From positions 1 through 40,711 of the forward strand of contig CAICTM010000987.1 of NCBI GenBank assembly GCA_903772945.1: 40,711 nt of DNA. The letters are read 5' to 3'. Below the pieces are notes generated by a model. The model worked only from the letters and a program-made list of their open reading frames with translations. It made no database searches and had not been told where the DNA came from. A program made the position numbers and the translations under genes. The stretch's first letter is position 1, and each line of letters begins with the position of its first letter. Positions 30,936 to 39,489 of this stretch are shown here, piece after piece. Origin of the DNA: Seminavis robusta (taxonomy: Eukaryota; Bacillariophyta; Bacillariophyceae; Naviculales; Naviculaceae).

Positions 30936-31223
30936 GCAAAAGAGCCTCGTTTCGTGACCTTGCTAGCAGGGATGCTTCAAGGTGCTTGGTAGGTACCAGG
31001 GAAGGAGTGTCAATAGAGGTGCTTCCACAGAGGTGCTTTTACTCAAATACGCATCCTCTACGGATTTGTGCACCTTAAAAATATTTTATTTGGTAGATCT
31101 GTCGTAATGCCCAGTAGCTAGTAGTGGAGGTTTCAGGTAACCCTTGTTTGCAGTGGTATCACACAAAGACAATCACAGTGCTTAAAAGGACAAAAATTGT
31201 TGGTGTAACTTGACTTTGCACTT

Positions 31224-31510
31224 TGAGAAAAAAATGAAGTATCAAATCCTGCCTGATGGAAGAGGCAACTGTACTGCTTGGACAGGATCCTGTAGCTTTG
31301 AACAGGCTGTCGATTTCCTGTCCATATGAACAGGACGTTGGCAGTTCCTCCTGTCCATGTGATCAGGTTCCTGTCCATGTGAACAGGACATCGATATCCT
31401 GTTTATATGAACAAGCGCCTGTGCAAATGAACAGGCAAGGCATCGCCTGTCATGCCTGAATTAGGCTGCAGGCTTGCTCTCTATGAACAGCTGTATGCAG
31501 TGCCACCTAC
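31224..31510. repeat. Right arm of the foldback element
   Basis: Inverse copy of 30437-30710, about 13 bases longer overall because of net insertions of sub-repeats. Confidence 0.85.
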
Positions 31511-31946
31511 CCCCTGTCAGTACTGGTACCAACGGTATCAGACATCCATCTCCAAAGCGCACCCATCGTTCCAAACTGGTACCAGTACCGAACCAGTTGG
31601 TACCGCACGGTAGTCCACGTACATGTACATGAACCAACAGGGTGGTTGAACTTTGCCGTTGCCAAATCCTTTCTTTGCAAGAACGTGTGACATCAAGCAG
31701 GGAAGCCAGCACAGATGAAAAGTCTACCCGAATCAATCCGATCAATTAGGGGATGAGAAGGGTTGGTCGTGTTGTTACCCAGTTCGTTTAGAACACAAAA
31801 TCCGATCAAATTCACTCGCTCACAAACTCAGCTCCGCAAAACCAAACAAAGAACGATCAAACCAGTTATCATATCAGCAAACCCATTCCTTCCACGTCCT
31901 TATCAAAGCCACAACATTTTGAACCTATTCTTTCATTATCATCATC
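31511..31946. other. Spacer and presumed promoter of small protein B
   Basis: No gene is seen. TACATGTACATG at about 31619 and several GGTACC words are present. The final ~150 bases are A/C-rich, like a diatom 5' UTR. Confidence 0.4.
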
Positions 31947-32369
31947 ATGCCTTCTATTGAAATCTCTCTTTCCAGCGACTCTCATTGTGCCGGTGGAGCC
32001 AATGGTACCATCGACGGTGGAAGAAGAACGGTTGCCCTTTATCAAGAACACGCCATCAATGATGGCGACTTGGCAGTGCATGCATCCAACCTTTCATCTA
32101 CCCATGGATACTGCATCGAGCACAATGGGCACCACTATCACGATATTATTCAAGTAAACGATGAAATGGAAGACGACGAAGTTCCCAAGGAGAAGGAAGA
32201 AGATTCGAGTATCTTTCTTTCGAGGACCGGAAAACACAGTATGGACAATGGGGTCGTTGGCCACTTTGCATCTATGATCCAATACAACTTTGCAAGCAGA
32301 GCAACCATGGGAGACACGACCGACATCAGAAGACGATTGCCTGTGCACTTTGTGGAGCACAGAATGTAA
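31947..32369 (+). CDS. Small protein B of the FVEHR pair
   Basis: 140 residues, the same length as protein A. It starts MPSIEISLSSDSHCAGGANG and has a His-rich segment (HGYCIEHNGHHYHD) that might bind metal, then an acidic stretch (DEMEDDEVPKEKEEDSS). The end is MIQYNFASR ... DIRRRLPVHFVEHRM. Only the C-terminal ~35 residues can be aligned with protein A by eye. There is no membrane segment or leader. The two genes are 2.1 kb apart in the same direction and are probably old tandem paralogues separated by the foldback insertion. Confidence 0.6.
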   Translation: MPSIEISLSSDSHCAGGANGTIDGGRRTVALYQEHAINDGDLAVHASNLSSTHGYCIEHNGHHYHDIIQVNDEMEDDEVPKEKEEDSSIFLSRTGKHSMDNGVVGHFASMIQYNFASRATMGDTTDIRRRLPVHFVEHRM

Positions 32370-33048
32370 TTCGAACAAGAAAGGAAACATGCAACATCGA
32401 ACCTCTTCCGCACATCCTCTGTCACTTTAAAGCCTACTACATAATACACTTTTAAATCGTCAATTCTCTTAGCACCACTTTCCTCATTTAGATTTGTTGT
32501 TGAGCTCATATTGGTTGAAGATCCGACGGACCATATTATTAAGTTAATAAAAGAACAAGAGCAGAACCTCGGCTCGCATTTTTGATATTGTTGTCCCATT
32601 CGATCGGATTTGGACAACGAACCGGACAACGGCATTGCAAGCAAGGCCAATCTTCTAACGGTACATCAGTAACGCTTGGATTTTTGGTTCCCACACGCAG
32701 GTCGGCTTTATTCACAGTTACTACGGTAGGTACATGTACCGGTACGAGTACCGGTACCGTACCGTTTGACACCATCCGAAATAGTTGATTCACAGATGCT
32801 AATCCCACTTGTCCTTCTGGCTAAAGCAAGAATTTGACGGTGGTACTGGTATTTGTCAAAGATAGTTTCAGATGACAGGAGGCAACAAGGGGAATGATTC
32901 AATCCTTGCAAGGATTGGGAAGAGGTGGTGCAGAAATATCCTCGTTAGTCTGTCTGGTCGCGCAATGACTCCATTGGTTCTTCCGCCGTTTTCACGCTTC
33001 AATACTTGCAACTTGGAGCCAGCGTGACATTTTGTGCTCTACATCAGG
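32370..33048. other. Intergenic, no gene seen
   Basis: A cluster of palindromes (TACATGTACCGGTACGAGTA onward) lies at about 32731-32764. Short ORFs only. Confidence 0.5.
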
Positions 33049-34386
33049 ATGTCTCATGTCTTTGCTTATTTTCTTCTTGTCATCCTTGTTAGCCTCCACA
33101 GTGCAAAGCCATTAGGCATTGATGGGAAACCGAGAAAGTGGATAATCCCGGAAAAGGTGCCGTTTGGTGACATTTCGCGGCTGTTACTCGACGCCGATGA
33201 AGATGACCATGAGGTAGAGGGAAAAGATTCACCAGCAACAGCCAAAGACAACAAAGTCGTGGTTGCAACGAGAGCTGTAGGACTCAACTTTGCCGACATT
33301 TTTACAGTGCTCGGGTATTACAATGCGGCCAATCTAGTAAGAGGCAACAAAGAACAACGAGCCTTTTGTCCAGGTCTGGAGTTTGCAGGTGTTGTCACGA
33401 ACAACTGCGACGATTTTTCACAGGGCGATCGTGTCTTTGGGTTCACACGCTTTGATGCGTACGCGGATCAAGTAATGGCTTCTCCTCGAGTGCTACGAAA
33501 GCTACCCAACGAGTGGACGTTTGCTCAAGGTGCTGCTTTTCTAGTCAATGCCCTGACAGCCTGGCATGGCCTCGTCACTGTGGCTGGTATGCCCCAGAAG
33601 GGGAATAAGAGCGACAAAGAGCATCCAATGGTAGTCGTTGTACACTCAGCTGTGGGTGGTGTCGGCTTATACGCTTGTGAAATCGCGGCAAGGCGAGGTG
33701 CTCTTGTGGTTGGTGTTGCTGGGAGCTGGCATAAACTGGCAACATTTCGAGACCGCATCCAGCCTCTTTGTCCCGAAGCCCAGTGCATTGTTCGCAGCCC
33801 TGATGCCAATCAATTCGCAAAGGACCTACTGAATGCCATTGTCAAAGTCAGGTCCACGAGGCTGGGTGTTTTGGACCCTCCATTACCCATTGAAACAGCA
33901 GAGGATGCTGTTGCTGTCAACTGGGGTGCAGACTATGTGATGGAGTCCTATGGCGGCAAATACTTCCAACCCTCTCTGGACCTTATCAATGCTGGTGGCT
34001 CCTTGGCGACGTACGGATCAACTACCTACAACGGAAAGGCTGGTGGCAACAGACTGTCATTCCTACCTTTGGCATGGCAATTTCTCAACCGGCCTAAGGT
34101 GGATCCGGGGGAACTAACTTCACGCAACATTCGGGTCGGCGGCTTCAATCTAATCTTTTTGACTGAAAGGACAGAGCGGTTGTCGGAGGGCTTGTCCCAA
34201 TGCATCGATTGCTTGGAAGGAGGGGCTGCAGACGGATCGCTTGCTTCAGCCACGCCTCCCGTGCTGGGAGGGGTTTTCCCGTTTGAGCAAGCTCCCGACG
34301 CCCTCCGAGCTCTTCGTTCTGGCCAAACGGTTGGAAAGGTTGTTCTTTCTAACGACAGCAATCCATTGCTTCGAGAAAAAGTGTGA
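33049..34386 (+). CDS. VAT1/quinone-oxidoreductase-like MDR protein with signal peptide
   Basis: 445 residues, single exon; the first true ATG is at 33049. Residues 1-19 form a hydrophobic leader (MSHVFAYFLLVILVSLHSA), so the protein enters the secretory pathway. The GroES-like fold starts near residue 66 and includes AVGLNFADIFTVLGYY and CPGLEFAGVV. The nucleotide-binding motif HSAVGGVGLYACEIAARRGA is at 199-218, as in zeta-crystallin/VAT1 proteins. No zinc ligands are present, in line with NADPH:quinone reductases. The closing segment GGVFPFEQAPDALRALRSGQ then VGKVVL is typical. Unusual points are the leader, an acidic insert (DADEDDHEVEGKD) and a ~35-residue insert after the Rossmann core (STRLGVLDPPLPIETAEDAV). 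The substrate is unknown. Confidence 0.88.
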   Translation: MSHVFAYFLLVILVSLHSAKPLGIDGKPRKWIIPEKVPFGDISRLLLDADEDDHEVEGKDSPATAKDNKVVVATRAVGLNFADIFTVLGYYNAANLVRGNKEQRAFCPGLEFAGVVTNNCDDFSQGDRVFGFTRFDAYADQVMASPRVLRKLPNEWTFAQGAAFLVNALTAWHGLVTVAGMPQKGNKSDKEHPMVVVVHSAVGGVGLYACEIAARRGALVVGVAGSWHKLATFRDRIQPLCPEAQCIVRSPDANQFAKDLLNAIVKVRSTRLGVLDPPLPIETAEDAVAVNWGADYVMESYGGKYFQPSLDLINAGGSLATYGSTTYNGKAGGNRLSFLPLAWQFLNRPKVDPGELTSRNIRVGGFNLIFLTERTERLSEGLSQCIDCLEGGAADGSLASATPPVLGGVFPFEQAPDALRALRSGQTVGKVVLSNDSNPLLREKV

Positions 34387-34808
34387 CCACCGCAAGGGGC
34401 TATTGTTGTCTTGCTGTTGTTGTCTTTGCCCTTCCTATGATGGAACTACACCCAGCCAAAGCCACGTTGCCACGTTGATCTCGCTTCACGCGAAGACTGC
34501 TATATGGTCCATGGTCGCTGTTATGCCACTCCAGGTACCACAGCATGAAACTTCAGGTAGAACGAGCAAACTCTCCATCTTCGGATGACTCAAAGGAACG
34601 TTTGTCTCAAGAGCCATGTGAAAGAATAGGCCGCTATGTTTCTAACAAATATTCTTTTATTGACATCTTTTTAAGTTCTATTCTTGTTGTATACTCTAGT
34701 CTTTCGTTTCTCCCCCGTTTGTACTTTGATTGGGAAATGGGATCAAGTTTCTTTCCCAGTGGCGCTGCAGTTCTTTTATGGTCGGAGGCAGGTGGAATGG
34801 TGGCGCAA
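34387..34808. other. Spacer between convergent genes
   Basis: No gene is seen. It holds the two 3' ends. Confidence 0.4.
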
Positions 34809-35192
34809 TTAAAGCAGCATCATGGCCTGCTCCACAGGGATCTTGCGGCTTGAAGACCCAGCGGCCATCAGCAAATCGTTCATTTCTGATTCTGAAAGAG
34901 AGGCATCAGAGCGTCCAATGTTGGAGAGGATAAGATTGAAGTTGTCCACGGCCACCAGATGGTCAGGACCTTCGATAATTTTCACCATCTCTTTGCGAAA
35001 TCGAGATGGCAGTTCACGAGAGAAGTGCTCCTGCCTGTATTGTTCAAAAATTTGCTGGAGCTTGAGCGCGGGTGCACACTCCGATGAAAAGTAGGCCTTG
35101 GCAGCAGTTTGTTTCGCGAGAGCAGCAGTCTTGGGGATAGTGCGAAGAATCGATGAAGTTCCAATCATGGTGTTGAAGTTCAGTGGTGGCAA
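34809..35192 (-). CDS. Small, possibly mitochondrial protein of unknown function
   Basis: 127 residues from the ATG at 35192; a second ATG at 35168 would give 119. The N-terminus is basic, Ser/Thr/Ala-rich and amphipathic (MIGTSSILRTIPKTAALAKQ), with acidic residues absent until Glu near residue 38, as in mitochondrial presequences. The rest is helical: FEQYRQEHFSRELPSRFRKE, then VDNFNLILSNIG, LSESEMNDLLMAAGS and the end IPVEQAMMLL. The FNLIL...IG...LSESEMNDLL pattern is reminiscent of half an EF-hand pair, but no complete calcium loop is seen. The family is not recognised. Confidence 0.6.
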   Translation of the reverse strand: MPPLNFNTMIGTSSILRTIPKTAALAKQTAAKAYFSSECAPALKLQQIFEQYRQEHFSRELPSRFRKEMVKIIEGPDHLVAVDNFNLILSNIGRSDASLSESEMNDLLMAAGSSSRKIPVEQAMMLL

Positions 35193-36884
35193 GACAAGAG
35201 GAACTAAGTTGTGGCTTCAGGGAACTAAATTTGGCTACCTTTGGCTCTGCTTTGAGATTGTGAGCTTTCGAGTTGAAAGATTTCGCAAAATTGTGAGCGA
35301 AAACAACAAGAATACTCCGTTTTTGCTTGGAGTCTTCAGTCTTCACAGAGAGGACCGAAAATTGCTGTCACCGGTCGTGTTCTGTGTTTCAACTCCGTGA
35401 AACGTCACTCTGCTGAGTTGGTGTGACTGGCGCAGCAGCAAGCCGCGGGACACCAAGCCCCGGAAAACTTATCAAGTTGATGGTTTTGTGTCAAGCAATG
35501 GCCTTTCGTACGGTAGCATTGACACCGCCGCTACAGCTTCAGATGTCTAGCTAGCTTAGTGACGTAGCTAGCTTGAAGATGGCTTTGAAGTCTAACTAAG
35601 TACGACTGTATGTGGTGAAGTTGATTGCTTCAATGGAAGGGAACCTGCAGCCAAGGGCGGTAGTACGGTGCTTGCGCAGCGAAAATCTAGCAAAGCACAC
35701 AAACGCACTTGAAAGCGGAATCATCAGAGCGAGAAGATGCATGTCAAAACCAATAAGAAGTAATTGAAGTAAAGCTATCGGGAGCCTCAGAGACCTCTCT
35801 ATCGCACATAGCTCGGGCGTAGCACGGCATTGAATTTCGGCTCATCGCACCTCTTCACTCCGACGTCTGCAATTGTAGGGAATGACTCGACTCATCCAAT
35901 CAAAGGCTTGGCTTGCGGTGGGAACGGATCCAATGTTCGATACATGTTGGCTGCTTACCGGTTGGACAGGCAGCACATCATTGAAGCCACAGGCTTTTGC
36001 CTCCGTGTGCACAAGCAGCCAGCCAATCGTCCTGCTGCCGCTGCAGCGACAGGACACAGAGGACGGACGGTTCGGTCTTGGGCTGCACTGCAAGTACAAG
36101 TACAAGTACAAGTACAAGTACAAGTACATGCAGTCTAGTTAGAGGAGCGATACCGCACTTGGACAAGGTTGTTTGTAGCCAGGCATACATCCTCTAGAGT
36201 AGTAAGTTGCTTGCTCCCACAGTCTTTGTCCGTCCGCTCCCGTGCTGCTGGTCCGATTGAATCAATCGAATCGATCATTCTGTCCATAGTTTAGTGTCGG
36301 TACGATAGTCTACATTACTATAGGTTAGAATACTGTATGGTACGATCCAAAGGTAAACTGAGGAACAGCCGCCCGAGTGCCGTGGCGCCGTCGCGGGTCC
36401 CGATGGATCGAGATGAAGCTCTGTGGCCTAGCAAGCTCTTCCCTCCTTACAAAACACCATGTTTTCAACGCGTTTCTCTATTCATGCTCAATCCAACCAG
36501 GGGAGCCCAAAAGGTGGCCAACATGAGGGGTTTCTGTCACATCAAGCACAAAGTTGAGGCTGAATCACAAAGCAAAGCCAGCTTCCCTTAGTTACTCCCA
36601 ACACAGTTATACCTCCAATGAAATGCATCTGAGGGCTTTACAGAAATTGGGAAAGAGTCCAGCCCAAGCAAAACCTCAAAGCTACTACACTCCGAGAGCA
36701 TAAAGTAGGAGCAAGTGTGCGTCTAGAGGAATGTACCGCGGATCTGCCGCACCTCTGTGCGACAATACCATTGTGGATTTGATTAATCTAACGATCTAAG
36801 AGATGTAAAGTTTGTATTTCCAAATAAGTGAGCAGTTATTGATTATTTTCTAGAATAGGCCCGCAATTTATAAAAGCTGTAAAG
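35193..36884. other. Intergenic, 1.7 kb, no gene seen
   Basis: A CTAGCTAGC-rich stretch lies at about 35548-35576. The interval also contains the CAAGTA microsatellite listed separately. ORFs on both strands between 35830 and 36200 are translations around the microsatellite. No RNA gene was recognised. Confidence 0.5.
36091..36127. repeat. CAAGTA hexanucleotide microsatellite
   Basis: About six uninterrupted units. Confidence 0.95.
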
Positions 36885-37320
36885 TGCAATAACGGCTCTT
36901 AGCCTTATTTCGCGACTCGATCCTAGATAGGGTTTGAGTTCGACTCATGACGGAGTCTCTCGTGAATAGTCATTGAGACAGGGTTCTCAATGACCGCTCT
37001 AGTCATACTAGGTTGATGATGAAACATCGCTCTAGATTTTAGCCAGCGTGGAGTACTTCCACGCTACTAGATAAATGCTAGACGAATCTTCCACGCGTTC
37101 CGTTTTTGATCGTGGAGTGAGTAGGATTGCTACCGCAACCTACTCTATCACACTCTACAGTCTCCGCGGGAGTTCAGATCTACGATCCTTGATTGTGGAT
37201 CTCTCTCGTTGATTAGTTTTCATAGCTTTCTAATCCTCTCATAACTTTCATTCTCTCAAACTCAAAACACTCGAAAGATCTTTACACTACTTTTAGCGTA
37301 GTGCATTTTGTTAACAAACA
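36885..37320 (+). mobile_element. LTR (probable 5' LTR) of a retroelement
   Basis: The first ~75 bases match the inverted copy at 1-75. The proposed LTR starts TGCAATAACGG at 36885 and may end in AACAAACA near 37320, about 436 bases, satisfying TG...CA ends. A gag-like start follows at 37356. The right end is inferred from composition and the following ORF; no second LTR is in the window to fix it. Confidence 0.55.
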
Positions 37321-37355
37321 CAATAGCTTTCAGCTACCCTCACCTATTCCTCACC

Positions 37356-37457
37356 ATGAAGATTGCCAAAGACGCATACACCAGTTTCGAGTCTAAGCTG
37401 CGTGACAACCCAATCCTTCCTCCCATCCCTGCGCGGGACTCACGTTCTTGTCCATGA
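37356..37457 (+). pseudogene. Start of a retroelement gag-like ORF, truncated
   Basis: ATG at 37356 (MKIAKDAYTSFESKLRDNPI) 35 bases after the presumed LTR end, stopped after about 33 codons. Position suggests the beginning of gag. Nothing downstream in this orientation continues it, because minus-strand Ty3/gypsy sequence takes over by about 37540. Confidence 0.35.
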
Positions 37458-37539
37458 CACCGGTATGGATACTGGGTAACCCACGTCCTGTTTCAGAACG
37501 ATGGTTACTCCGTCTGCCGTCTTGGAGCAGCCCTTGGTT

Positions 37540-38260
37540 TTATTGGTCCAATGAATCTCACGAAGTTCCTTCCTGTTGGTAGGAAGAGCGATAGTTGTGT
37601 GCATCTGTTATCTTTTTTAGTTAAGGTTGGTTCTTCTCGAGTAGTCAATTGTCTAGATACTCAAGTTCTTCCTTTCGAGAAGGCCTTGGTAGTGTTGATT
37701 TTAACCCCGACTTTTGAAGTTTTTGGAAAAGGGTCATCTAACTATTAACGCGATCCGCCAGATCGCAGTCATTAGGATGTTGATCATCAGATATGCACGG
37801 ACATTTTCTAAGTCTGCATGCGTTTTTCATCTTCCTTTGGAAGATGTCGGGACTATTACAAGCCCATTGGCAACCTCTGGCACTCGTGCTTTCCCTTCGG
37901 GAGTGCAATGGTACAGTGTTGCTTCGAGTGAGGTGACAGTCGATTGGTGTGTCCCGTGTTCAGGTCTAGACTTAGCGCACTTAATCCATCTAGGTTCAAG
38001 AGCATGTCCTGTTTTTTGGGATAGGATAAGGCTTCCGCTTGATCCTTTTGTTCGGTTCCGGAAATCAGAGATGAAACGTACAGATCCATCTTTCTTGGGA
38101 ATGATAAAAGTTGGTGCCGCCCACTGGAAACGATTCACCTTCTTGAGTACTCCTGCCTCGCAGAGACGTTCAACCTCCTTCTTAAGAGTGTTTGTATGGA
38201 CCCGTGGAGTAGGGTTGAGCCCTAGTATAATAGGATTTAGCGTCGGGACGAGTTCTACTT
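37540..38260 (-). pseudogene. Ty3/gypsy reverse transcriptase remnant
   Basis: Minus-strand reading gives the gypsy RT entry (NRFQWAAPTFIIPKKDGSVR, then FISDFR). After a frame change come KKQDMLLNLDG, LDLNTGH and QRLPMGL, corresponding to the usual LDL.xGYxxI and LPMGL blocks. Further down, pieces like GLKINTTKAFF and EELEYL and NRKELR appear in broken frames. The YxDD box region is deleted or unreadable. There are several frameshifts and stops, so it is non-functional. Confidence 0.85.
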
Positions 38261-38900
38261 CGTAGTGTCCATCTGCACTCCCAAAGTTATCCTCGATCTG
38301 GGCGAAGCCTTGGTTGAAGGATGGGGCAGTTCTTGCTCTTTCTTATTTAACTGGTTTCGACTCTGGCCATCTGCCTTAAGTCTGTTTGTTCGTATTCGTA
38401 TCAAAATCTTCTTGAGACTATCTGCATTGTCGCTGACAGCTTGCAGATCGGAATGGAGAATTCTCCTTTCTATTCGTATTGCCATCTTTCGCAGGGAAAA
38501 TTGCTGTTCCACTCCATACATGGTAGTGAAATCAACTTGATTCTTAGGTCGAAGGGGTGTCTTGACCTATGATCATGTCTGCGCCCCAAGTTCTTGGTGA
38601 CGTGCAAATTCCATTCGATAATTCATTATCGTGGAACTCAGGAATCACGAGTGTGCCCTTTCACTTCGTGCGGGGTTTCAATTCATTCATAGAAGCAGTC
38701 GTAATGTTTGGACGCCCATGATTCTTCATGAGTTAACTCTTTGCATGAGTTTGATAATTAAATTCCCGGATGCTCTCTTATCCAGTAAGCAACAGAGTTG
38801 TAACGGGTTTTTTGTTTCCTTTCTTCTGTCTGTTAACTAAATAGACGATAGTTTTGAGTCTCTTGTCTTGCGACGTTGTGAGTTTGATTGGCCATGGACG
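38261..38900 (-). pseudogene. Ty3/gypsy protease-region remnant
   Basis: Minus-strand pieces include LVIPEFHDNELSNG followed by MIIGQD, the end of a retropepsin-like domain as seen in diatom gypsy elements. TLLDSG-like sequence upstream is no longer intact. Frameshifts throughout. Confidence 0.55.
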
Positions 38901-39099
38901 AGTTAACGATGCTGAAAGATCGTCAGGTCTTGTTGAGCAGCTTCTAGGAATATCTAATTTGCGTAAACTTCATTAGTTGCAAACAAATCTTGTTTACTTT
39001 AGTGAGATATCTTATCACTTAGGTATAGAAATCGGAACATGTTCCTTGAATCATCATCCTGGAGCGTTCCTCAATCCTGCATGACTTTTAATCCGCCCT

Positions 39100-39478
39100 A
39101 ATTTAGGGTCGTTTGGGGGAACCCGTCCTTAAATATAGGGAGGTTTCGAACCCGACCTAAATCGAAACGTCCCAAATTAGAGGGTACGTTTTTTCAGAAA
39201 CCGTCCCCATTTTTCAGAAAACGTCCCTATTTTAGGGTCGGTTTTCGAAACCCGACCCTTAATATTGGTGCTTTTCAAATTATTTACAGGCCGTCCGTTC
39301 TATTTAGGGACGTTTTCAAACCCGACCCTAAAACGAAAACCCGACCACTAAATTAGGGACGGTTTTTCAGAAACCGTCCCTATTTTCAGACTCCCTATTT
39401 TTAGGGTCGGTTTCGAAACCCGACCCTAAGGGGAATCCGACCCTAAATCCGACCCTATTTTAGGTCGGTTTCATGCCG
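39100..39478. repeat. Palindromic TTAGGGTCGG / CCGACCCTAA repeat field
   Basis: About 380 bases made of alternating TTAGGGTCGG, GGTTTCGAAACC, CCGACCCTAA and the variant CCGTCCCTA/TAGGGACGG, in both orientations. One block at about 39402-39430 is a near-perfect 29-bp palindrome. It sits between the gag and protease pieces of the gypsy remnant. Confidence 0.85.
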
Positions 39479-39489
39479 ATTGAGGAAGC

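Larger units (their letters stand above)
30437..31510. mobile_element. Foldback element with ~280-bp terminal inverted repeats
   Basis: 30437-30710 and 31224-31510 are inverted copies with many substitutions and small indels. Outer ends share GTAGGTGGCACTGCATA and then TTCATAG(C/A)GAGCAAGCCTG. Within each arm, CCTGTTCA...TGGACAGGA-type short inverted units recur. The ~510-base centre contains no transposase; it has repeats of AGTTTCACGCTTTTGGTTAG. This is a non-autonomous foldback/MITE-like element. Confidence 0.85.

Noticed and set aside
29839..36127. CRISPR-like arrays
   Set aside because: All repeats here are microsatellites, foldback arms or loose tandem repeats; there are no equal-length repeats with unique spacers, and the genome is eukaryotic.
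35830..36197. Several ORFs over the CAAGTA microsatellite on both strands
   Set aside because: They exist because a hexanucleotide repeat has no stops in several frames.
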